The notes beneath the pieces were generated by a model that was not told the DNA's origin, ran no database searches, and was given only the letters and a program-made list of their open reading frames with translations. 64,000 nt of DNA, from assembly GCA_947172415.1 (NCBI GenBank), contig OX359194.1, forward strand, positions 6,640,401-6,704,400. Direction: 5' to 3'. Made by a program: the position numbers and the translations under genes. Source of the DNA: Chondrosia reniformis (lineage: Eukaryota; Porifera; Demospongiae; Chondrillida; Chondrillidae). This document shows positions 37,401 to 46,600 of the stretch, one piece after another; the stretch's first letter is position 1, and every line of letters begins with the position of its first letter.

Positions 37401-39018
37401 CCTAACAATTGAATGTAGTCCTGAGTGTTTCAATAGGAAACACAACAGAAGATACACAATATGGGAATATAGGTACTTATGTATATGAACCATCTTTGTA
37501 TATGAACCATCTTCCTTATGTATATGCACCATCCTGTGATGTATATGCACCATCCTGTGATGTACATGTCAAGGATTCACAGAAGATCAAGATAAAGAAA
37601 AAGACAAAGACTCCCAGGATCACTGATGAAGGGTGGAATTCCCAGAAACAGCTGTCTGACCCAGTGGAGAAGAAGATGAAAGAAGGGAAAAGAAGGAAGA
37701 AAAGACTCCTGTATCTTCATCCAAAGCTCTCTTCAGGTTTAGTTCCCCTATAGGCTCTTTTACAGAATAGGCATAGCATGTAGGAAAATGGTATATTAGA
37801 TTTTTCATGCACCATACTATGATGTCCTAAGTATATACACTTCTCAATATCACTATCATTTGCACATTCTTACATCTACAGGGAAATTTTTAAGGAATTT
37901 GAAGTACATAAATGTCTATAAATAACCCAAGTGATAACCAAACCACAACTATTACATAGGTATAGGTGAAGGTCTATTCAAGTGATAACCAAACCACAAC
38001 TTTTACATCATCATTAATCCAATAGAGGGTGAAATGTATATAAAGAAGAAATTCAGTTATTTCAAATAGATACATAGGATGGAGTAGGATGGAAACGAAC
38101 ACAGGGGAGTCAGGCTTCAGTACTTGAAGGCCAAAAAGTAATCATCAGTCTATTAAGAGGTACAATAAGAGGTCCCCCCGTCAGACTGGAAACTGCAGTA
38201 ATAGCCTGTATAGTATGAGAAGGGCCATCTAGCCAGCGGATTAGAACTGCTAAGCTGTCTACACGACATTATCACTCAATTGCTACACATGCACCTTATA
38301 TATACAGTCCATCAAATGTTATACTCAACAACATTAAGAAACTCATTTTTAATAGGATATCCCAATTCACAGATGGTCTCCGTTCTACAATAGATAGTAC
38401 ACATGACCCAGCTATTTAATGCTAGTATATTCACTTAATAGATATAAATGACATCATGACTTAACAATAATTATAAAAGTTGTCACACTTCACAACCCAA
38501 TTGCAGTAATAACCAAAAGAAGCTATAACAATATAACACAAGGACTCCTGCCTGATTAATGACTTTAAAAGCGACTGTACTTCATTACTTGTGATGATAC
38601 ATCTTTACAATTGAATGTAATACAAAACATATTTCAAACCTCTTTACTGTACCCAATTCCAGCATTACTAATATAGGGGACACCATCCCCGCTCCTATAT
38701 CTCACGACATCGGTCACTCGGTCTACAACGACTTAGAACAACAAACGGCAGTGCGTACACTTAAATTGTTTACGTCAAACTGGAACCTGCTTCAGCAACG
38801 CCCTTTGTTTAATCAATTATCTATCCAATTGACTCGCCTAGTAACTGTGAATAACTCTAAACAGACTCACTCTGGTTCTTTCCAGGTCCCTTCTTGTTAA
38901 CCAGACCCTCCTTGTCTGGAACGCACGTTAGAGCAACTTCTGAAAGCTCGCGCTCATTAAAACGCAACTTGAAAGTAGATTCAGCTTGGCTAACTAGCGA
39001 AGACACAAACCTTTCCAT
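22488..39018 (-). CDS. INPP4: Inositol polyphosphate 4-phosphatase with N-terminal PH domain
   Basis: Phosphoinositide phosphatase expected to remove the 4-phosphate from PtdIns(3,4)P2 and so dampen PI3K signalling. Twenty-five exons join in phase to 1083 residues: 38871-39018, 36459-36623, 34690-34780, 33384-33447, 32981-33065, 32257-32382, 31883-32016, 31352-31501, 30824-30964, 30652-30743, 29718-29850, 29396-29504, 28470-28722, 28251-28410, 27701-27851, 27205-27257, 27053-27137, 26468-26515, 25621-25793, 25176-25367, 24439-24647, 23992-24077, 23656-23768, 22842-22996, 22488-22623. Domains: PH at about 37-155 (KPRWLRLKGNLLFYF; ASELEANSWVESLKNA), C2 at about 220-370, family phrases PCNLHIQRMKV, GFKNGGLKKLL and VLFTQGINERQTLA, then the CX5R catalytic loop CKSAKDRT with nucleophile C1000, and a C-terminal tail with FPQLYRPP. 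Vertebrate INPP4A/B have the C2 and catalytic parts but, as far as I know, no PH domain. The 48-bp and 53-bp exons rest on phase and splice sites only. The gene is divergent from SCP2. Confidence 0.93.
24110..24330. repeat. Purine-rich GA tract in an INPP4 intron
   Basis: About 220 bp of almost pure G and A built of GGGAGAGG-like units; the INPP4 transcript carries it as a long pyrimidine tract. Such mirror-like tracts can form triplex DNA. Confidence 0.9.
25796..26385. repeat. 36-bp minisatellite in an INPP4 intron
   Basis: About 16 nearly perfect copies of a 36-bp unit containing ATGTATGCAGGTAAACAAAT. One junction near 26050 has a short variant that splits the array into 7 and 9 copies. 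Its left edge touches the acceptor of the exon at 25621-25793. Long frames on both strands result from the unit length. Confidence 0.96.
26699..26739. repeat. Small perfect hairpin in an INPP4 intron
   Basis: TTGCCGGTGCTTA at 26699-26711 and its exact reverse complement at 26727-26739 enclose a 15-base loop. Origin unknown; it could be a remnant of a terminal inverted repeat. Confidence 0.7.
27395..27600 (-). mobile_element. Degenerate pseudo-LTR fragment in an INPP4 intron
   Basis: Weaker copy of the repeat at 53133-53421. Its hammerhead-like core is damaged: on the minus strand the first core block reads TTGATGA rather than CTGATGA. Confidence 0.75.
29060..29100 (-). mobile_element. Short pseudo-LTR fragment in an INPP4 intron
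   Basis: About 40 bp matching the AAAGAGCCTATAGGGGAACT part of the dispersed pseudo-LTR repeat; nothing else of the element is visible here. Confidence 0.6.
29576..29700. repeat. Short tandem repeat in an INPP4 intron
   Basis: About ten imperfect 12-bp units of the type TCATGTGATATT or TCATGTGATACT. Confidence 0.88.
30030..30537. repeat. 20-bp minisatellite in an INPP4 intron
   Basis: About 25 copies of a 20-bp unit CATGATACAGTATGTACTGG with A/G and A/T variants. The variants are clustered: CATAATAC forms lie mostly on the left, CATGATAC forms on the right, suggesting local copy-number turnover. Confidence 0.95.
31696..31800. mobile_element. MITE-like insertion in an INPP4 intron
   Basis: Ends are inverted (TTGAGATGG on the left, CCATCTCAA on the right) and the interior has GAAGAAGACCCTCAGGGTC, the phrase shared with the other small repeats. 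A related element with perfect ends lies at 41057-41185. Confidence 0.65.
32386..32742. repeat. 18-bp minisatellite beside an INPP4 splice site
   Basis: About 20 copies of GTGGACATGTGAGCAGTG with a GGT/GAT alternative. The array starts 3 bp from the 3' splice site of the exon at 32257-32382, so it replaces the normal intron sequence upstream of that acceptor. Confidence 0.95.
33728..34648. repeat. Large TACCTGTACTGTA minisatellite in an INPP4 intron
   Basis: More than 900 bp built from TACCTGTACTGTA with optional TA or TACCTA inserts, roughly 60 units. The left third is a regular 16-bp form and the rest a mosaic of 14-, 16- and 20-bp forms. The long frame over it is an artefact. Confidence 0.95.
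34994..35353. repeat. 16-bp minisatellite in an INPP4 intron
   Basis: About 22 copies of GCTGTATCTAGGAGTG, nearly all identical, with drift only in the last two units. Confidence 0.95.
37571..37809 (+). mobile_element. Solo pseudo-LTR copy, inverted, in INPP4 intron 1
   Basis: Near-complete copy of the pseudo-LTR repeat in the opposite orientation to the retroelement at 53133-56917. It contains a full hammerhead-like motif at 37611-37669 on the + strand. Confidence 0.85.
37611..37669 (+). ncRNA. Hammerhead-ribozyme-like motif in inverted pseudo-LTR
   Basis: CTGATGA is at 37623-37629, GAAAC at 37645-37649 and GTC at 37654-37656. The stem III loop reads AGCT here instead of GGCT in the other copies; the change keeps the two stem III pairs. 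Confidence 0.55.
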
Positions 39019-39160
39019 TGTGATAAGCTGCTTTCAGCTTAGACTTGAAGCGAAAGTAATAAAATTTGCATCACAGACGTTGAATGTACACCATCCCACC
39101 TAGTTTAGGTTCGACCTGCATTACATCACAGGCAGACGCTAAACTGCACGTGACCCCAAA
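39019..39160. promoter_or_regulatory. 142-bp bidirectional promoter between INPP4 and SCP2
   Basis: The start codons of the two divergent genes are 142 bp apart, so they must share promoter DNA. A CACGTG E-box lies at 39147-39152, 8 bp before the SCP2 start, and CAAAATGGCGAC overlaps that start in a YY1-like context. No TATA box is evident. Confidence 0.7.
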
Positions 39161-42100
39161 ATGGCGACAGGCAGAAAGGTCTACGTTGTAGGCGTTGGAA
39201 TGACCAAGGTATATCTAGTAGTAGTTAAGATTATACGTTAAATCCTCTTTGCATGTTTTCGTGTCACTAGTTTGAGAAGCCGGGAAGGCGCGATAACTTT
39301 GACTACCCGCAAATGGCCAAAGAAGCAGGTACTGCAACTGCTCCCTAACTACAACAGGCAGATAGTCGAAGTTGTAAGGTTTCCGTCACAAAGTCTCTTC
39401 ACTAACCTTTCACTCTTATTTCAGGCACAAAGGCGTTGCAAGATGCTGGCATTCCTTACAACTGCGTGGACCAGGTCTGTGCTGGCTATGTCTACGGGGA
39501 TAGCACGTGCGGACAGCGCGCAGTGTACCAGCTGGGCATGACTGGAGTCCCCATATACAATGTAAGGAACGCCGCCCATGCGGAGTATTTACATAGTTTC
39601 GAGGTGCTAGCTGCACTTATCCTGGTATATCCCACCCTATGAGAGGTGTAGCTGTGTAGTGAGGTATACTAGTTCATGTGTGGAACGGTAGCTTAGATAC
39701 AGTATGTGGAACCGATTGGTGCACTGTCCGAGTGTGTATTTGTAACTTTCTGTAGGTAAACAATGCTTGTGCAACTGGTTCTACTGCTCTCTTCATGGCC
39801 AAGCAGTTCATTGAAGGAGGTACTGTAGCTGCTTCACATGAATAATATAATACAGAATTTTCTTACATGCTACATCTACTAACGAGTAAAGGCTTATAGG
39901 GAACTAAACCTGGTGTTAGCTTTGGATGAGGATACAAGAGTTTCCTTCTTCTGCTCCACTGGGCCAGGCAGCTGTTTCTGGGAATTCCACCCTTCATCAG
40001 TGACCCTAGGAATCTTTATCTTCTTCATGGTCCTTATATATTTATACTTATATTTTATTTATATAATACTAGTGTTAATGTAATTATACAGTGCACCATA
40101 CATAACTGTTATAGTGTATTCTCTTCTACTTCAGGTTTGTCAGAATGTGTTATGGCACTTGGGTTTGAGAAGATGGAGAGTGGATCTCTCGGAGCTAAAG
40201 TAAGTCATCTCATCAACTCTCAAAGAGAGGCCTTTTCAATTTGTATTTACGTATCTAGAGGTTTATCTTTGTCATCCTCACAATCGCATATAATATACAT
40301 ATATAGTGTGGGTGATTATGCGAGCTACTTTTGTTCCACCACTGAATCTGTTGCTTATGCATGGAGAATGGTGTCAATAACATGAGCAACAGTGCTCTAA
40401 CTGTATCATCAAACTTACTATTATAATTTACCTGTTTTCCATTGGTTTGGTATGGGATAAACTGCCAATTTCATTGGTGGTTTTTGGAGGTAGTGTTGAT
40501 CTTTCAGTGTCCTACATACATGTACATCATCCTCATACATGAGATATACAGTGTTGACATGCTTATGTATATATATATCTTATGTGTTGTATAAAACCAC
40601 TATTTCCAAGTGTGAAATTTATTAATACTATAATGTAATTGACTTGAATACTCATAATCCAATCTTTCCTAATCAAATTGTCTATAAGTTTAATGTTCCA
40701 TTTGAATACATTATGGACATTTGAGGTGTGTATTGGGTTAACACTATTATGTAATTGGTGTCCTCTAATAGTATCCTCTTGTATGTGTAGTTTACTGACC
40801 GAACTAGTCCCATGGATCGCCATGTCAAAGTGCTGGCTGACACCTTTGGTATTGAAGCAGCCCCAATCACTCCTCAGATGTTTGGTAATGCGGGGAGGGA
40901 ACACATGCAGCAGTATGGTACCACTTTAGACCATTTTGCCAAAGTGGCCTACAAGAACCATCTACACTCTGTTAACAACCCGTAAGCCTCCAATGGGATG
41001 ATCACAATGGATCACATGACATACGTATTTATAGGGATTCTTCTAACTGTGCCAAACTCATCTTTGAGATGGTTCATCTTTATTCAGTTGCTGATGACCA
41101 CCAGTTCCGAAATGTCTGATTCTCAAGAAGCAGTCAGTATCTCTAGATGCTCAAAAGACTAAAGATGAACCATCTCAAAGATGAGATAAATAAACCCAAA
41201 ATGGTGTTTTAGATTTCTCTGGTGCCCTATATTGCTCATAATATGTAACAAGTACCTATGGTATATAACATGTGATTGATATATTGTGGAGATATTGCAC
41301 AATGCATCCTTAGTTGCTGGGTCTAATTTTATGTGAGCCATTTTGTAATGAATTACTCAACTCATGAAACTTTCACATATGTTAAATTCCATCCAGGTAT
41401 GCTCAATTTCAAAAGGAGTTCAGTATGGACCAAATCAAGTCCTCTCCCATGGTTCATGAACCTCTGACAAAGCTACAGTGCTGGTTAGTTCAATATCACC
41501 CACCCGCCCATGTACACACCACCATCAGAGCTGCATAGAGGATAGCCCCCCAACAATGTTAGGAAGTTAATATACAGCTTAATATTATATACATACGTAT
41601 GATTGCCCCCTAAATTTTGATAATTTTCATTTTGCCCTCCCCCCTGCATGCAGCCCTGAGTCCATCTCTCTATCTTTCTCACCAACTCTTTCTCTCTGCA
41701 AGTTTGTCTTTATTGCCTTCTCTGTAGTCCAACCTCTGATGGTTCGGCTGCAGCCATTTTGTGTAGTGAGCAGTTTGTACACAAACACCATCTGGAAGGA
41801 AAGGCTATTGAAATTGTTGCCATGACAATGAAAACTGATTTCCCAAGTTCTTTTCGGGAAAATAGCTGTATGAAGATGGTTAGTAGCTTCTATGGCTATC
41901 ACATGACCATCACATGACCTTTGGCTACACAAATACCTGGATTGTCCCATTAGGTAGGATTTGATGTATCAAAGGCAGCTGCTGCAGAATGTTACCAGAA
42001 GTCTGGTAAATCTAGTATATCCTTGGATACTATATCAGTAAATTATGCTATTGCCTGCTGTTCATTTAGGATATTCACCTAAGGATGTTGATGTAGTGGA

Positions 42101-43631
42101 ATTGCATGACTGTTTCTCTGCCAATGAACTGATCACTTATGAAGCCCTTGGACTCTGTGAACCAGGTAGGAATGGTCTTGCTCCCCAGACCCTTCTCGTG
42201 AGACTCCATTTTGTACTACTGAACCAGTTAGGTCTTGTTTTCCGGACCTTCCTGCTGTAACATCTGATCCGAAGGCCATTTTGATCTCTACATGACATAC
42301 GTACATGATATCAAGCTTCCCTCTTCTCCCCATGCACCCATCCTAGGTGAAGCTGGTAAGTTCATTGATCGAGGAGACAACACTTATGGGGGAAAGTATG
42401 TGGTCAATCCAAGTGGAGGGCTAATATCAAAGGGACATCCCCTTGGAGCTACAGGTAAAATGGCCACCTCTATTATGTACTGTACACATGCATCTTGGAG
42501 TTGGCATAGAAGTATATATTCATATATTTAAATGGTTAATGTCTCAACTATTGAACACAACAACCACTAATTATAGACTGTATCTTTTCGATGCTAAAAT
42601 TGTCAAAAGTTGAATTGTTCCAACTTCTATTGTACTTCCAGGACTAGCTCAGTGTAGTGAGTTGTGCTGGCAGTTGAGAGGAGAGGCAGGCCCTCGACAA
42701 GTAGCTAATGCAAATCTGGCTCTGCAGCATAATATTGGACTTGGAGGGGCTGTAGTCGTGGCAATCTATCGCTCGGGGTTTCCCCAGCATGCTAGGAGCA
42801 GGACTAATAGTATCTCATCACCCACTCGTACCGCTGGACCCACTTCCAAACCAAAATCAGCATTTGTATTTGATGAGATTGAAAGCAGACTGAAAACTGT
42901 GAGCTCCTTAGTGTATCTCTCAAATCCTAATACGTATGGTGGCTACTGGGACTCCCTCTCACTTGTGTGTTTAATCTTGTTTGATGTAAAATGGCCTTTG
43001 TACCGTGACCTTTGGACCCTGATTTTTCCATCAGGAGGGTGCTACCATAGTGAAGAAGGTTAAGGGGAGTTTCCTATTCATTATCAAATCTGATGATGGG
43101 AAGGAACACAAGTGGTTGGTGGATCTCAAGACAGGATCAGGCACACTCACACGAGGAACTGGAGGTGGTTGTCCTAGTTACATGCGCTACATCTACATAC
43201 AAATGTTTTGGTACTACATACAGACAAGTATATACACATGACAGTACATTACTGTAGTATACATTCATTGTTAATAGATAGGTCCATATGTAGGTAGTCA
43301 ATATAAATTAATACAGGAGCTTATGTGAGGGTACTGTATTATTCTTCCTGTACAGCAACTAAAGGAGATTGTACTGTTCGTATCAAAGATAGTGACTTTA
43401 TGGATCTGGTGTCTGGAAAATTAAGTCCACAAAAGGTAGTGGCAAACAGCTGCTATTGACATATGTTGTTGATGTTGTGATGTCTGTGTTAAGAGAGCTG
43501 GGGTCTATACTGAAATTGTAATCTTTGTTTTACAGGCATTCTTTGATGGCAAGTTGAAGTTGGCGGGCAATACTGCTTTGGCCATGAAGTTACAGAATAT
43601 AATTCCCAAGCCTGGACAAGCCAAATTATAG
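39161..43631 (+). CDS. SCP2: Sterol carrier protein 2 / SCPx (peroxisomal thiolase plus SCP2 domain)
   Basis: Peroxisomal enzyme that cleaves branched-chain 3-ketoacyl-CoA and carries lipids. Fifteen exons join in phase to 539 residues: 39161-39208, 39271-39328, 39425-39561, 39756-39819, 40135-40199, 40791-40981, 41397-41483, 41728-41878, 41954-42005, 42070-42165, 42347-42454, 42642-42898, 43035-43164, 43356-43435, 43536-43631. The thiolase part has [13 protein letters not shown] with nucleophile C86, the [12 protein letters not shown] block, HDCFSANE and [14 protein letters not shown]. After a Ser/Thr/Pro linker the SCP2 domain runs from about residue 440 ([12 protein letters not shown]) through [19 protein letters not shown]. 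The C-terminus AKL is a peroxisomal targeting signal. Length matches animal SCPx. Introns hold a pseudo-LTR relic and a MITE. Confidence 0.95.
39850..40040 (-). mobile_element. Degenerate pseudo-LTR copy in an SCP2 intron
   Basis: Related to 53133-53421 but diverged. Its hammerhead-like region keeps CTGATGA and GAAAC, but the cleavage triplet is GCC instead of GTC, so self-cleavage is unlikely. Confidence 0.75.
41057..41185. mobile_element. MITE with perfect 26-bp terminal inverted repeats in an SCP2 intron
   Basis: 41057-41082 and 41160-41185 are exact reverse complements (core GAGATGGTTCATC). The 129-bp element has no coding capacity and shares ends with the copy at 31696-31800. Confidence 0.85.
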
Positions 43632-43644
43632 ATTCATAGTTTAT

Positions 43645-43661
43645 CACGTGGTTAACACGTG
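43645..43661. promoter_or_regulatory. Paired CACGTG E-boxes upstream of REXO1
   Basis: CACGTG occurs at 43645-43650 and 43656-43661, 11 bp apart, in a nearly palindromic 21-bp context, all inside the 41-bp gap between SCP2 stop and REXO1 start. These are expected sites for bHLH-zip or bHLH-PAS factors. Confidence 0.55.
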
Positions 43662-43672
43662 ATTGTAAAACG

Positions 43673-46600
43673 ATGTTTAAAACTAGAGGTTTCTTTAAGG
43701 CTGTAACTTGTCCATATTTCCTTAGCGGTTCTTGCAATCGAGTACATTGCCACTTCAGACACTCAAAGCAGACAGGTAGGATGTGCGTTGCCCTGCGTTA
43801 GGCGAAATTTTACTTCTTCGCGTAGATATTAATGCATTTGATGACAAGGACGTAAATGTAATATATACAGTATGTCTGTAGAATAAATGACAATGTATTT
43901 TCTCTCTTTTTCCCTGAATCCAGTCACTTCAGTTTGGCCAAAAGATATACTTGCATACGAGGCTGAGCTTGAAATGGGATGTTCATCTTTGAGTAGTAAT
44001 GAAAGGAAAGAGAGAGAGGGTTTTACCCACAACGATGGCACAGTGGAAATGTCAGAAGCCACGCCTACCAAATCAGACACACCCACAATGGATGGTGAAG
44101 GACGTAGACTCTCCATTAGCTCAACATACCATGCAGTGTTTGGCAGTGATAGTGAGGATGAAGATGACACAGAGTATGCTAGAGGTGCGGGAGACCAGCA
44201 GCCCTCCACCTCCTCTGGAGGACTTGACCAATCACTACCATCCACCAGCTCCCATCCCTCCACCAGAAGTAAAGGCTTGTCCTCCGGGGATAGGAGCCTC
44301 CCTTCCTCCGGCCCTGGTGGGCCAAGTTCATTACACAGAAGTGGGCAAGGTCCTGAGGGTGTTCCCACAAGCAGAGAGGTAGATGAGAGTGTGTCAACCT
44401 CTGAGGATGATTTTGAACAGTTTATAAAACAAGAAGTAGCCTCAGGAGAGCTCTACATTAGAGGGAAGTTAACTGCACCACTAAAACAAGATTTAACTGC
44501 TGAGAACTCAAGTGAAGGTAAAGATAGACAGTCGGCAAAGAGGATGTTTGAGACAGCTCTATCTGAAGGTGGCCACGTTAAGGGTCCTTTGAGCGTGGCA
44601 CTGAAGGGTGACAAAGACACGTCTCTCACTAAGTATAAAAACACTGGAATTAAGAGAAAACGAATGGCCCATGCTAATTCTGAAGTATGTAGAATAGCCC
44701 TTTTCATTAAATGGTCATGTATTGCATAATTTTAAAGGCTTATTGCAACATCTGTATTATACAAATATTATGCAGTGCACTCCACTTAACTTGTCACAAT
44801 TGGATCAGGTATTTATATATATAGTAGTATATACGAGAGAAATTATTGGCCACTTTACACTGAAGAATTACTTGCTTTGCAGATATTTAATATATTTCAA
44901 AAATGAAGTTATATACATATGATGAGTTACTTAATGATATTTGAGAGTTATTTGGATAGCCTATTGTCAAACTGTACATTGTTGGTGTAAAGGTTTTCTA
45001 TCAATCCTTTTCAGGTCTTAAGGGATTCTAAAAGGAAGATTTCAGTTTTACCCAAAGCAAAATCAATCACTACCAAAGTAAACATAAACATTTATTCACT
45101 CATTTCCCTCCCTCCATCTCATTTCACCTCTCTCCCCCCTTCCCTCCCTCCATCTCATTTCATCTCTCTCCCTCTCTTATTTCACCTCTCTCCCCCCTTT
45201 CCTCCCTCTCTCATTTCACCTCTCTCCCCCTTCCCTCCCTCTCTTATTTCACCTCTCTCCCCCATTCCCTCCCTCTCTTATTTCACCTCTCCCCCATTCC
45301 CTCCCTCTCTCATTTCACCTCTCCCCCATTCCCTCCCTCTCTCATTTCACCTCTCCCCCATTCCCTCCCTCTCTTATTTCACCTCTCTCCCCCATTCCCT
45401 CCCTCTCTCATTTCACCTCTCTCCCCTCTCCAGTTTGCTGAAACATTAGACTCTAGTGCTTTAGTGATGGGAAAGAAAAGAACTTCACACAACACTGGAG
45501 GACCAGCCGAACCTAGCAATAGCCAGAGACCAAGGTTGAAGCCAACTGTCAATGCAAAAATACCCACAATTATTCGACAGAAGTTTCTGGACCGTTTAAT
45601 TGACGAATACCTCAAGATCCCTTCAAGTTCGCCCCAGGAATCCTATCAATCGGTATGTTTATAGACTCAACTGTAGTATGTATGTATATTATTGTGGAGA
45701 GCAGCTGCTTCTCCTCCCACTACTTGTACTGCAAAGCCATTGAGGCTCCATTTGTTCATGTGTAAGTATATACCCTGAGACTGGAATGTAAGGGGTTTTC
45801 CCTCTTTCAAAGGCACTGAAGGAGGAGGCTGACTTACATTCCAGTTGCAGTTCAAAGCACATTTACATGAACAAGGCAAGCAATCATTTGATAAAGGTAA
45901 GAAGTGCTCTGACCTCGTCTGCACCTGCTCCTGTGAGCCAACAAGATGGCCGACTGAAAGTGAAGACGATAAAGAAACCAATTCCCAAGGTTGATAGCTC
46001 AGTGGCCAAACCCACATTCCCTCTCGACTATCTGATGCCCTCCAAAGGTGAAGAAAGTACATGTAATCACAAAGAGACCAGCAACAGTGCAGTTACCATG
46101 ACAACAACCACCGATAAAACCACACCTAGAGTTCTGACCACTACTAGGCAACCCATTGTATCCAACTTGAAATCGAATCCATCACATGGCACGTGTGAAG
46201 GTACATCACTCAGTAAACCAAAGGGTCCAGTGATCCATCTCTCCCAAGATGTACCACTGCCTATACAGGCTGTATCTAGGCAACCAAGCAGTTCATCTGC
46301 AGAACAGCAGAACATGGATGATCAGTTCAAAGAGTTATTTGGCAGTGATTCGGAAGAGAGTGACCAGGATGGAGGAGAAGTTAAGAGGTTGTCGTGGGAT
46401 GATGTACTGACAGCTAGTGATGCCATTCCACCAGCTAAACAGCCAAAGAGACGAATTTCTTCTGAACAGAAGGTTAGAGGGAAATCAAAGCTAAAAGAAT
46501 CAGTGACTATTCAAAAGAACTTCAGTATTGTAAAGCGCCCTCAGCCTACCCAAATTACTAGTAAGTTATACAGTAGCATATACTGTGTACGTACCTGCCC

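Noticed and set aside
41084..41135. Hammerhead-like CTGATGACCACCAG..CCGAAATGTC in the SCP2-intron MITE
   Set aside because: The core is partly matched, but no consistent stem I or stem III pairing could be drawn, unlike in the pseudo-LTR copies.
43829..44397. Minus-strand frames of 179 and 72 residues opposite REXO1 exon 2
   Set aside because: Antisense shadows of the low-complexity Ser/Pro/Glu-rich REXO1 region.
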